NCBI RefSeq assembly: GCF_028898845.1
Contig: NZ_CP118574.1
Location: forward strand, 7,799,001-7,863,000
DNA: 64,000 bases
DNA from: Streptomyces sp. WZ-12
GTDB taxonomy: Bacteria; Actinomycetota; Actinomycetes; Streptomycetales; Streptomycetaceae
Direction of reading: 5' to 3'
Part shown: positions 53,294 to 61,261 of the stretch, piece after piece
How the letters are laid out: each line of letters opens with the position of its first letter
Position numbering within the stretch: position 1 is the stretch's first letter
Program-made: the position numbers and the translations under genes
The notes under the pieces: model-generated
Databases searched by the model: none
What the model was told of the DNA's origin: nothing
The model's input: the letters and a program-made list of their open reading frames with translations, nothing else

Positions 53294-53317
53294 AACAGCG
53301 CTTATACAAGCGCTGTT
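53294..53317. promoter_or_regulatory. MarR operator AACAGCGCTT-ATAC-AAGCGCTGTT
   Basis: A perfect 10-4-10 inverted repeat lies just upstream of the marR-MFS unit. Geometry and position are those expected for a MarR dimer site. Confidence 0.75.
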
Positions 53318-53515
53318 GCATTTCGCTGACTCGGGTGGAACGACCCTGCGTCGGCGGGGGCCGCTCCCCACGGTCCTCGCATTGCGCAAGATCATCGACA
53401 ACTGCTGTCGGCCGCCCACTGATCACCTGAAAGGGAGCCCGCAAACCGCGTGAACGGGTTCCTATAGGCTGCTCGCTCTGTCTCTTGCAACCCGTGTTGA
53501 TCTGGGGAGTTCCCT

Positions 53516-54613
53516 GTGACCGTAGCGACCGCTGCGTCCGAGCCGGCCGTCCCGCCCGTCGACGAGACGTCGGAAGAAGAGAGTTTCTGGGACGAGAGGG
53601 CGTCGTCCGGCGATGAGGTCGCGGCGGGTGCCGTGGACGATCATGTCGTGCGGGATGCCCGCGAGTTCGGGGTGTACGCGCGGACCGGCGGCTGGGCGTT
53701 CGCGCTGAAGGTCGCGCGCAGCGTGCGGCCCGGAGGGCAGGCTGCGGGGGAGACTTCGAAGGTCTCCGCGAAGGAGTTCGCCGAGCTGGCCGGGTGTTCG
53801 CCGGAGCGCGTGATGCGGTTCTACAAGGCATGGGACATGGCCGCTGACGACGGTGTCGTCCCGCAGTTCGAGGCGCTGGCCCCCGGTGCGGACATCGAGC
53901 TGCCGGACGCTGAGATGTGGCTCTCGTACTACAGCTCCCGCAACAGCGCCACGTCCGTACGCGGTACCGCGATCACTGCCGCGGCCGAGGCCGAGGGGAT
54001 CCGGCCGACCAAGGCCCTGGAGGTCGCGGAGAACCCCACCGCGCTGCGTGCCGCGATCCTCGCCGACCCCTCGACCGCCAAGGCTGCCCAGGCTGCGCTG
54101 CTGGACCGGCTCAAGGAGGACCCGGCCCTGCAGGCGGAGCTGGCCCGCGACGTTCTGCGGACCGACGAGCTGAAGAAGGCGGTGGCCACCGAGAGTCGGG
54201 CGGCGGACCGCATCGGATACGTGCGCCAGATCGCGGAGAACGGCCAGATCAAGACCCCGGCCGGGCAGACCGTCGACGCCCCCGTCGAACTCCGGGCGGA
54301 GGCCGAGCGGCACCTGTCCCTCCTCGACGAGCTGGACGACGACGAGGAGGCCGGCGAGTGGGTCACCGAGGCGTACGACACGGTCAAGGGTCTCGTGGTG
54401 CAGGCCGTCGAGGCCGACCCCGAACTGCGCGTCCAGGAACGCCGCACCAAGTTCTACAGCAGTCTGCAGAAGGCGACGAAGGTGTTCGAGGAGTTGACCT
54501 TCGACGACGCCGACGACATCTACGAGGACGACATGGTCCAGCGGCTGGAAGAGCTCCAACTGGCCATCGCCAGCTGCATCACCGCCCTCCGCAAGGCGGC
54601 TCCCGAACGCTGA
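53516..54613 (+). CDS. Unrecognised 365-aa protein with helix-turn-helix-like N-terminal region
   Basis: GTG 53516 is preceded by GGGGAG at seven bases. The N-terminal 45 residues are acidic and disordered. Residues about 55-105 (GGWAFALKVARSVRPGG, SKVSAKEFAELAGCSPERVM, RFYKAWDMAADDG) look like a helix-turn-helix. The middle contains KAVATESRAADRIGYVRQIA, and the C-terminal third is highly acidic and helical (HLSLLDELDDDEEAGEWVTE, DADDIYEDDMVQRLEELQLA). This resembles plasmid or phage DNA-binding proteins or chromosome-organising factors, but I do not recognise a named family. It stands alone at the left edge of the biosynthetic region. Confidence 0.7.
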   Translation: MTVATAASEPAVPPVDETSEEESFWDERASSGDEVAAGAVDDHVVRDAREFGVYARTGGWAFALKVARSVRPGGQAAGETSKVSAKEFAELAGCSPERVMRFYKAWDMAADDGVVPQFEALAPGADIELPDAEMWLSYYSSRNSATSVRGTAITAAAEAEGIRPTKALEVAENPTALRAAILADPSTAKAAQAALLDRLKEDPALQAELARDVLRTDELKKAVATESRAADRIGYVRQIAENGQIKTPAGQTVDAPVELRAEAERHLSLLDELDDDEEAGEWVTEAYDTVKGLVVQAVEADPELRVQERRTKFYSSLQKATKVFEELTFDDADDIYEDDMVQRLEELQLAIASCITALRKAAPER

Positions 54614-55070
54614 GCGGCCGCGTTCCGGCAGCACGCCGGTTGTGGGCGGTTGACCGGGCTGCGGACGGCGGCGGACCGGATCGAGTCGTTCTTCGCGGGC
54701 TGAGGCGCCGGGTGGCCGGTGGGTGGCGCTCCGGGGGACAGTCGCATCTGTCCGTATTGCCATTGCTTGAGGTCCTGTGGGTGTTGTGTTCACCCCTCGC
54801 TTTGGTGTCAGAGCACTTGGTGAATGGTTCCGTCGGTGGATTCCGGGACGGGTGCTCACCATCCTGGATGAGCGGGAGAGGAACGGTCGAACGGCATCGG
54901 CCGGGACTTTTCCAGCATTCCTCACTCTGAATTCAGGAACGTACAGAGAAAGGGCGCCCGGATCCGTGAGCAATAAACTACGGGAAGCGGTCCGCGAAAT
55001 TTGTGACCGGGAAAGAGGAGTGCTCGGACACGTCGCGTTCGGGGACGCCTACGGGGAGACCGGCCGGCGC
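54614..55070. other. Intergenic/5' region before the XRE-ATPase regulator
   Basis: From about 54890 to 55010 the sequence is markedly less GC-rich (for example CTGAATTC, AATAAACTAC, AAATTTGTGA), which suggests promoter DNA rather than coding sequence. An open frame from 54777 runs into the regulator, but its codons here (AAT, AAA, CTA, ATT, TGT, AGA) are atypical. I therefore do not extend the gene to it. Confidence 0.5.
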
Positions 55071-56357
55071 GTGAACGTCGGTCCGCATGCTGTCGGAAAG
55101 AAGTCGGCACCGTCGGCGGGGGATGCCGGAGCAGTCCCCTTCGCCGAGCTTCTGAAGAGCCATCGGGGTCGGTCCGGACTGACCCAGCAACAACTGGCGG
55201 ACTTCGCCACGTTGAGCGTCCGAGCGATCCGGGACCTGGAGAGCGGCAGGGTGCGGCGGCCCCGGCGGGAGAGCGTGGGGCTGCTCGCCGACGCGTTGCG
55301 GTTGGCCGACCCGGAGCGTCTGCAACTGCACGCCGCCGGTGGAAGCCCGGCGGACCACCGGGTCCCGCTGTTCGAAGTGCCCACGCCGCCCGCTCCGCCC
55401 GGCGCGCTGGTGGGCCGGGAGGCGGAGTTGCAGGTCCTGCTCGATCAGGTGACCGTGCACGGCCACCGCCTGGTGAGCGTGGTCGGAATCAGCGGCATCG
55501 GCAAGACGCATCTGGTGCTTGAGGCGGCCAAGGTGCTGCGTGCCAGGGGCTGGCGGGTCGGGTGGCACTCCTTGACCGGGGAGCCACCGTGCTGCGGTGC
55601 GATCCCGGCGGCCGTCTCCGGTTCCGACGAGCCGCCGACGCGCGCCACCGACCTGACCGACGATCTCGCCAGGGCGATCGGCGAGCGGCGCGAGCTGCTG
55701 GTGATCGACGGCGACGACGCTCCGGGGTCCGGCAGGGTGGACGTCGGCGAACTGCTCCGGCGTTGCCCGGGGTTGAGCGTCGTGGTGACCGGTCTGGCGC
55801 CGCGCTACCTGTCGGGCGAGCGCGTACTGCCGCTCACCGCGATGGTCGTGCCGGAGGAGGCGCGGGACTACGACCACGCCCGGCTGAGCGAGGTCGCGTC
55901 CGTGGCGCTGTTCCTGTCCCACATGCGCCGCTCGCGGCCGGGGTTCCGGCTGCGGGAGGACAACGCGCACGCGGTGGTGCAGTTGTGCCGCTGGCTCGAC
56001 GGCGTCCCCAGGGCCCTTGAATACGCGGCGGGTTGGTGCCTGGTGTACTCGCCGGAGCTCCTGCTGGCCCGAGCCGGTCGTGACTCGCATCTGCTCTCCT
56101 CGCCGACGGGCTGCGCCTGCCAGAACCTGCTGCGTTCCCTGGCGCGCAGCGTCGACGTCGTGGCCGAGCGCTACCGCCACGTGCTGGCCGAGGTGGCGGA
56201 CCGTCCGCACTGGACGGTCGCGGACATCGATCACCTGGTCCCGGATCCCCCCGCCGCCTTGCACGCGCTGTTGATCCACGGCCTGGTGCGGCGGGCAGGC
56301 GCCCACCTGCCGGAGCGGTTCACGGCGCTGCATCTGGTGCGGCTCTTGTACGTGTAG
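55071..56357 (+). CDS. XRE-family regulator with P-loop (NB-ARC/STAND-like) ATPase domain
   Basis: The start is given as GTG 55071 (VNVGPHAVGKKS), with GTG 54966 and GTG 54777 as in-frame alternatives. From 55071 the protein is 428 aa. Residues about 23-85 form the XRE helix-turn-helix (FAELLKSHRGRSGLTQQQLA, DFATLSVRAIRDLESGRVRR). The ATPase domain begins GALVGREAELQVLL, with Walker A VVGISGIGKTHLVLEA and Walker B-like LLVIDGDD. The protein ends before any TPR or tetratricopeptide array, so it is shorter than AfsR-like activators. It is probably the pathway-specific regulator of the downstream AmCP cluster. Confidence 0.8.
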   Translation: MNVGPHAVGKKSAPSAGDAGAVPFAELLKSHRGRSGLTQQQLADFATLSVRAIRDLESGRVRRPRRESVGLLADALRLADPERLQLHAAGGSPADHRVPLFEVPTPPAPPGALVGREAELQVLLDQVTVHGHRLVSVVGISGIGKTHLVLEAAKVLRARGWRVGWHSLTGEPPCCGAIPAAVSGSDEPPTRATDLTDDLARAIGERRELLVIDGDDAPGSGRVDVGELLRRCPGLSVVVTGLAPRYLSGERVLPLTAMVVPEEARDYDHARLSEVASVALFLSHMRRSRPGFRLREDNAHAVVQLCRWLDGVPRALEYAAGWCLVYSPELLLARAGRDSHLLSSPTGCACQNLLRSLARSVDVVAERYRHVLAEVADRPHWTVADIDHLVPDPPAALHALLIHGLVRRAGAHLPERFTALHLVRLLYV

Positions 56358-56495
56358 GGCCGCACCCCGACCAGGACCGCACCCCGACGGGGGCGACGCC
56401 AGGCCGCTGAGACTGCCGCTGGTTCTGCCTATCGGGACCCGGAACGGCCATTACGTTTACTCGTAACTCGTGGCGGTCAAGGAAAGGAACGGGAA

Positions 56496-56660
56496 ATGGT
56501 CACCTGCCCGGAATGCGAGAACTCGGTGGTTCCCGCCGGAACCCCAGTGATCGGCGAAATCGTGGAATGCGGTGAGTGCGCCAGCGAACTGGAGATCCTC
56601 ACGCTGGATCCCCTACGGGCCGCGCTCGCGCCGGAGGTCGAAGAGGACTGGGGCGAGTGA
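56496..56660 (+). CDS. Amino-group carrier protein (AmCP), LysW-like
   Basis: This 54-aa protein starts at ATG 56496, after AAGGAACGGGAA. It has Cys4/Cys7 (CPEC) and Cys25/Cys28 (CGEC) forming a zinc site, then an acidic tail ending EVEEDWGE. LysW family members end in EDWGE, and the C-terminal Glu gamma-carboxylate is amidated with the amino group of the substrate amino acid, protecting it during later steps. The stop overlaps the ligase start (GTGA). In streptomycetes such a carrier with a transketolase belongs to secondary metabolism, not lysine or arginine synthesis. Confidence 0.93.
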   Translation: MVTCPECENSVVPAGTPVIGEIVECGECASELEILTLDPLRAALAPEVEEDWGE

Positions 56661-57523
56661 GCCGCGCGGTGCCCTTCGCGGTTCTCGCTTCTCGTGTGCG
56701 GGCCAGTGAGAAAAGCATCCTCGAAGCCCTCGGTCGCAGAGGGATCGCCCATCGGCACATCGACAGCCGTGAGTGGTGGCACCAACTCGGTGACCGCGGC
56801 CTCCGCCCGATCGTGCTGAACAGGGAGATCGGGCTCGCCAGGGCGACGTACGCGGCCCACGCGCTGGAGTCGGCGGGGGCGACGGTGGTCAACTCGGCGC
56901 GGGCGACCGAGCTGTGCGGCGACAAGTGGCGCACCTCCGCGGCGCTGGTCGAAGCCGGACTCCCGACGCCGCGAACGGCCCTCGGGCTGACCCCGGAAGC
57001 GGCGCTGACGGCTCTGGAGACCCTCGGTTATCCGGCTGTGGTGAAGCCCTTACAGGGTTCGTGGGGAAGGCTGGTCGCCGCGTTGCCGGATCGGCGGACC
57101 GCGGAAACCGTGTTGGAGTACGTCGCCGCGTTGCCCTCACCGCAGGCGCGGATCGTCTACGTGCAGGAGTGGATAGCCAAACCGGGGCGGGACATCCGGG
57201 TCGTCGTGGTGGGCGGCGAAGCACTCGCGGCGACCTACCGGCGCAGTGAGGATTGGCGGACCAATGTGGCGCGGGGTGCCGTGAGCGAACTGTGTCCCCT
57301 GACACCGGACATCGCGAAACTCGCGGTCATGGCCGCACAGGCGGTGGAGGCCGAGATCGCCGGTGTCGACCTGATCGAGGACGAGACGGGAGAGATCCTC
57401 GTCCTGGAGGTCAACCACGGTGTCGAGTTCTCCGGTCTCCAACAGGCCCTCGGTGACACGGTTTCCGTCGCCGACCGGATCGTCGACCACCTCCTGACGA
57501 AGTCACGCTCATGCTCCGAGTAG
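56657..57523 (+). CDS. AmCP ligase, LysX/RimK-type ATP-grasp enzyme
   Basis: Starting at GTG 56657, the 288-aa protein has an N-terminal preATP-grasp region (VPFAVLASRVRASEKSILEA, VLNREIGLARATYAAHALES) and ATP-grasp motifs GYPAVVKPLQGSWGRLVAAL, VQEWIAKPGRDIRVVVVGGE and ILVLEVNHGVEFSGLQQALG. The last resembles LysX (EVN then E-F-x-G). It should join the amino group of glutamate (or a related amino acid) to the carrier's terminal Glu. A TTA leucine codon at 57050-57052 would make its translation depend on the bldA tRNA. It overlaps the reductase by 13 bp. Confidence 0.9.
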   Translation: MSRAVPFAVLASRVRASEKSILEALGRRGIAHRHIDSREWWHQLGDRGLRPIVLNREIGLARATYAAHALESAGATVVNSARATELCGDKWRTSAALVEAGLPTPRTALGLTPEAALTALETLGYPAVVKPLQGSWGRLVAALPDRRTAETVLEYVAALPSPQARIVYVQEWIAKPGRDIRVVVVGGEALAATYRRSEDWRTNVARGAVSELCPLTPDIAKLAVMAAQAVEAEIAGVDLIEDETGEILVLEVNHGVEFSGLQQALGDTVSVADRIVDHLLTKSRSCSE

Positions 57524-58542
57524 CGGTCGTCGGGGCATCCGGTTACATCGGCGGCGAGTTGCTGCGGCTGCTGCTCGGTCATCCACGGGTCACGGTCGTG
57601 GCGGCCACGTCCGACCGCCTCGCCGGGCGTCGGGTCGACGGTCCCCATCCCAATCTGCGCGGCCACACGGACCTGTGCTTCGTCGGCCACGACGCAGTGG
57701 AGAGCGCCGATTTCGAGGTGCTCTTCCTGGCCGCTCCGCACCGGGAAACGATGGGAAGGATGGCCGGCTTCCTGAAGCTGGCCGAGACCGTCATCGACCT
57801 GTCCGGAGACTTCCGCCTACGCGACCCCGAAACCTACGCGTCCTACTACGGAGTTGAGCACACCGCACCGCAGCTGATCCCCGATTTCACCACCGGGCTG
57901 CCTGAATGGCACCGCGCCCAACTGGCCACGAGCGACCGGATCTCGGTTCCCGGTTGCATGGCCACCGCCGGCATTCTCGCGGTCCGGCCGATGGCCGAGG
58001 CGGGCTTGATCGAGGGCACGGTCCGGGTGGACGCCAGAACCGGTTCCAGCGGGTCGGGGGTTTCCAGCGGACCCGCCGGCGCCCACGCCGAACGCAGCGG
58101 TGCCCTCAGGGTGTTCGCGCCCTCCCGGCATCGGCACGAGGCCGAGATCGCCCAGGCCACGGGGCGCACCGTGCGGATGACCGCGACCGGCGTCGAGGCG
58201 GTCCGCGGCGTGCAGGTGTTGTGCCACGCGGAGTTGGCGTCCGGCGTGACGGAAAGAGAGGTCCGGTCCGCGTTCCGCGCGGCGTACAAGAACGAGCCGT
58301 TCGTCCGGGTCATCGCCCAGCGGCACGGCCTGTACCGGCTGCCGGAGCCGAAGATCCTGACGGGATCCAACTTCTGCGACGTCGGGTTCGCGGTGTCCGC
58401 CGACGACGGCACCGTGACCCTGATCGGAGCCTTGGACAATTTGGTCAAGGGCGGCGCGGGCGGCGCGGTGCAATGCCTGAACGTCCGCTTCGGCTGGCCG
58501 GAGCGGACGGGGCTGGAATTCCCCGGACTGCACCCGAACTGA
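57511..58542 (+). CDS. AmCP-bound acyl-phosphate reductase, ArgC/LysY-like
   Basis: This 343-aa protein has the Rossmann motif RVAVVGASGYIGGELLRLLL at the N-terminus, the catalytic Cys in ISVPGCMATAGILAVRP near residue 151, and the substrate region GSSGSGVSSGPAGAHAERSG followed by FAPSRHRHEAEI (His pair). ArgC/LysY enzymes reduce the carrier-bound acyl phosphate to the semialdehyde with NADPH. It lies between the ligase and kinase genes, the usual neighbours of LysY. Confidence 0.92.
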   Translation: MLRVAVVGASGYIGGELLRLLLGHPRVTVVAATSDRLAGRRVDGPHPNLRGHTDLCFVGHDAVESADFEVLFLAAPHRETMGRMAGFLKLAETVIDLSGDFRLRDPETYASYYGVEHTAPQLIPDFTTGLPEWHRAQLATSDRISVPGCMATAGILAVRPMAEAGLIEGTVRVDARTGSSGSGVSSGPAGAHAERSGALRVFAPSRHRHEAEIAQATGRTVRMTATGVEAVRGVQVLCHAELASGVTEREVRSAFRAAYKNEPFVRVIAQRHGLYRLPEPKILTGSNFCDVGFAVSADDGTVTLIGALDNLVKGGAGGAVQCLNVRFGWPERTGLEFPGLHPN

Positions 58543-58543
58543 C

Positions 58544-59383
58544 GTGAGGCTGATAAAGCGAATGCGAGACATGCTCGTGGTCAAGTGCGGTGGAAACGCC
58601 GCTGTTCGGTCGGAGGCGATCTGCGAGGACGTTGCCGCCATGCACCGCGGCGGCAGGCCGGTGATCCTCGTCCACGGCGGTTCGGCCGACATCGACAGCC
58701 TTGCCGAACGCCTCAAAGTGCCCTCCCGCCGGCTCGTCGCCCCGAACGGGGTGTCGAGCCGGTACACCGACGAACGAACGCTCGAAGTGGTGCAGTTGGC
58801 GCTGGCCGGCTCCGTCAAGCCCCGTCTGCTGGGCGCCCTGCGCGCATGCGGAGCGAACGCGGTCGGGTTGACCGGTCTGGACGCCGGACTTCTCGTGGCC
58901 GCCCGCAAGCCGGCGCACCGCGCACTCATCGACGGACGCCGGCTCGTGGTCAGGGACGACCACAGCGGACGGATCGTCGAGGTGAACGGCGACCTGCTGG
59001 CCACGCTGCTCGCGGCGGGGCTGCTGCCCGTGGTGTCGCCGCCGGCCCTGGGTCAGGACGGCCGGGTGCTCAACACGGACGCGGACCGCGCCGCCGCGGC
59101 CATCGCGGGCGCCGTCCGGGCCAGCACCCTGGTGCTGCTCACCGGGGCGAGGGGGGTGCTGGCCGACCGGCACGACGAACGGTCGGTGCTCCCCGTCTGC
59201 CGGGTTCCCCGTCAGGGGGCGCCCCCGGTGGTCACTGGAGGAATGGGGGTCAAGCTGATCGCGGCCCGCGAGGCACTGCTGGCCGGTGTGCACCGCGTCC
59301 TGATCGCGGACGGCCGTCGACCGCATCCGGTCCAGGAGGCCCTGGCGGGCTCCTGCACCGAAGTGCTCCTGGAGGAAGAGTGA
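58544..59383 (+). CDS. AmCP-bound amino acid kinase, ArgB/LysZ-like
   Basis: The start is GTG 58544 (VRLIKRMRDMLVVKCGGNAA); ATG 58562 or 58571 are alternatives. The 279-aa protein has the amino-acid-kinase glycine loop VVKCGGNA, substrate loop ILVHGGSADIDSLAERL, and the LysZ-like stretch RYTDERTLEVVQLALAGSVK through CGANAVGLTGLDAGLLV. The ATP site region is PVVTGGMGVKLIAAREALLA, with GGMGVKL in place of the usual GGM(I/R)xK. It phosphorylates the side-chain carboxylate of the carrier-bound substrate, the step before the reductase. Coupled to the hydrolase by GTGA. Confidence 0.92.
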   Translation: MRLIKRMRDMLVVKCGGNAAVRSEAICEDVAAMHRGGRPVILVHGGSADIDSLAERLKVPSRRLVAPNGVSSRYTDERTLEVVQLALAGSVKPRLLGALRACGANAVGLTGLDAGLLVAARKPAHRALIDGRRLVVRDDHSGRIVEVNGDLLATLLAAGLLPVVSPPALGQDGRVLNTDADRAAAAIAGAVRASTLVLLTGARGVLADRHDERSVLPVCRVPRQGAPPVVTGGMGVKLIAAREALLAGVHRVLIADGRRPHPVQEALAGSCTEVLLEEE

Positions 59384-60444
59384 CAGGGTTTTCCGACCCG
59401 GCCGCGATCGAACTGCTCCACGGCATGCTGAGGATTCCCTCACCGTCCTTCGCGGAGTCGGAGCTGGCCGGTCACGTGGTGGAGGCCATGCGCGGAGCCG
59501 GTCTCACCGCGCGGATCGACGGGGCGGGCAACGTGATCGGGGAGATCCGGCGCGGCCCGGGCCCGACGGTGATGCTGCTCGGGCACATGGACACCGTGCC
59601 GGGGGACGTCCCGGTGCGGGTGGTCGGCGATCGCTTGTACGGCAGGGGTGCGGTCGACGCCAAGGGGCCGCTCGCCACGATGATCTGCGCGGCCGCCGGC
59701 AGCACCGGCTTCCGCGGCCGGATCGTGGTCGTGGGCGCGGTGGAGGAGGAGACCACGATGTCCCGGGGGGCGGTGGAGATCCGCCGTACGCACGAGCCAC
59801 CGGACGCGCTGATCATCGGCGAGCCCAGCGGCTGCGACACGGTCGTCCTCGGGTACAAGGGGAAGATCGACCTCCGTTACCACGTGCGGTGCGAGGCCAC
59901 CCACCCCAGCAACGTCGTGCCCAAGGCGTCCGAGTTGGCGGCCCGGGCGTGGACGGAACTCCTGGAGCTGCTCGGCCCGGAGGCGAGCCACGCCCGATTC
60001 GACTCCCCTGGCCCGACCCTGACCTCGATCAACGGCGAACTGACCGACGCCACCGCGGAGTTCAGCATCCGCACTCCGCCGAGCTTCGACGGCGAGCGCC
60101 TGGTGACGGCGCTCTCCGAGCGGTCGGCCCCGGGCACCCTCCAGGTCGTCAACGCGGTGCGCGCCTGCCGCGTCGGCCGCAACGACCCCGTGGTGCGGGC
60201 CCTTTCGGTCGCGATCCGCGCGCAGGGCGGCAGCCCGCGGGCGAAGGTGAAGACCGGCACCTCCGACATGAACACGCTGGCGGAGGAGTGGACGATGCCG
60301 ATGGCCACCTACGGGCCGGGGGACAGCAGCCTGGACCATTCCGACCGGGAACACATCAAACTGTCCGAGTACCTGTTCGGCATCCGGGTGTTGACCCGGG
60401 CGCTGACCGAACTGGACGGGCATCTCACCAGAGAGGGCCGATGA
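59380..60444 (+). CDS. AmCP-releasing M20 metallohydrolase, LysK-like
   Basis: GTG 59380 gives 354 aa. M20 zinc ligands are recognisable: His in [15 protein letters not shown], the bridging Asp in [14 protein letters not shown], Glu pair in [15 protein letters not shown], Asp/Glu in IIGEPSGCD and the late His in [16 protein letters not shown]. LysK cleaves the isopeptide bond between the carrier's terminal Glu and the finished amino acid, freeing both. Its presence shows that the modified amino acid is released rather than used on the carrier. It overlaps the transketolase start by ATGA. Confidence 0.88.
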   Translation: MTGFSDPAAIELLHGMLRIPSPSFAESELAGHVVEAMRGAGLTARIDGAGNVIGEIRRGPGPTVMLLGHMDTVPGDVPVRVVGDRLYGRGAVDAKGPLATMICAAAGSTGFRGRIVVVGAVEEETTMSRGAVEIRRTHEPPDALIIGEPSGCDTVVLGYKGKIDLRYHVRCEATHPSNVVPKASELAARAWTELLELLGPEASHARFDSPGPTLTSINGELTDATAEFSIRTPPSFDGERLVTALSERSAPGTLQVVNAVRACRVGRNDPVVRALSVAIRAQGGSPRAKVKTGTSDMNTLAEEWTMPMATYGPGDSSLDHSDREHIKLSEYLFGIRVLTRALTELDGHLTREGR

Positions 60445-61250
60445 GCGACGACCACGCGCGCAGGGCACGGGAACTCATCGTGCGCATGTGCGCCAACCCG
60501 GAAGGCGGCCACCTCGGCGGATCGATGTCCCTGGTCGAGATCCTGGTCACGCTCTACCACCACGTGCTGCGGATCGACCCGCGGCTGCCGCAGGCGCCGG
60601 ACCGGGACATCCTCCTGCTGAGCAAGGGCCACGGCGCGATCGGACTGTACGCCGCCCTGGCGGAGCGAGGCTTCTTCCCCGAGGAGTGGCTGGCGAGTTA
60701 CGGCGCTTTGGACAGCATCTTCACCGCACACCCGAACCCGGCCGTCCCGGGGGTCGAGATGCCGACCGGGTCGCTCGGGCACGGGCTGCCGCTCGGCGTC
60801 GGCTTCGCGCTCGCCGCACGGCTGGACGGCAGCGACCGGCGTTGCTTCGTCGTGCTCGGCGACGGCGAACTGCAGGAGGGCTCGGTCTGGGAGGCCGCGA
60901 TGGCTGCCGGTGCCCAGCGACTGGACCGGCTGGTGGCCATCGTGGACCGCAACGGGCTGCAGATCAGCGGTGACACCGAGGAAACCGTGGGCCTTGAGCC
61001 GCTGGGGGACCGTTGGCGCGCCTTCGGGTGGACGGTGCACGAGGTCGACGGGCACGACACGGACCAGTTGCGGGCGGCCCTGTCGGGTATCCCGCACGCC
61101 CCGGGCAAGCCGACCGTCGTGCTGGCCCGCACGGTCAAGGGCAAAGGACTGCCCTACATCGAAGGCCAGGCCCGCAGCCACTACGTCCGACTCACCGAGC
61201 GCGGGCACCGGCGTGCCCGAGCGGCGGTGTTGCGCGGCGAACGACCCTGA
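60441..61250 (+). CDS. Transketolase N-terminal (TPP/PP) subunit
   Basis: ATG 60441 ([20 protein letters not shown]) gives 269 aa, the size of the stand-alone pyrimidine-binding-partner half. TPP features are ILLLSKGHGAIGLYAALAER, TGSLGHGLPLGVGFALAARL and the diphosphate motif VVLGDGELQEGSVWEAAM then VAIVDRNGLQ. It should form a heterodimer with the next gene to transfer a C2 unit. In AmCP clusters such an enzyme acts on the carrier-bound glutamate semialdehyde. Confidence 0.92.
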   Translation: MSDDHARRARELIVRMCANPEGGHLGGSMSLVEILVTLYHHVLRIDPRLPQAPDRDILLLSKGHGAIGLYAALAERGFFPEEWLASYGALDSIFTAHPNPAVPGVEMPTGSLGHGLPLGVGFALAARLDGSDRRCFVVLGDGELQEGSVWEAAMAAGAQRLDRLVAIVDRNGLQISGDTEETVGLEPLGDRWRAFGWTVHEVDGHDTDQLRAALSGIPHAPGKPTVVLARTVKGKGLPYIEGQARSHYVRLTERGHRRARAAVLRGERP

Positions 61251-61261
61251 ACGGAGACGAC

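Noticed and set aside
54777..55070. N-terminal extension of the XRE-ATPase regulator to GTG 54777
   Set aside because: Codons there are atypical (AAT, AAA, CTA, ATT, AGA) and the DNA looks like a promoter; kept only as an alternative start.
56496..60444. Primary lysine or arginine biosynthesis operon via LysW
   Set aside because: The split transketolase, DegT aminotransferase, NRPS carrier and TTA codon point to secondary metabolism, and streptomycetes make lysine via diaminopimelate.
59889..61250. 453-codon frame merging an upstream stretch with transketolase N
   Set aside because: The first 184 codons are antisense-like, off-frame reading of the LysK gene; the transketolase start is ATG 60441.
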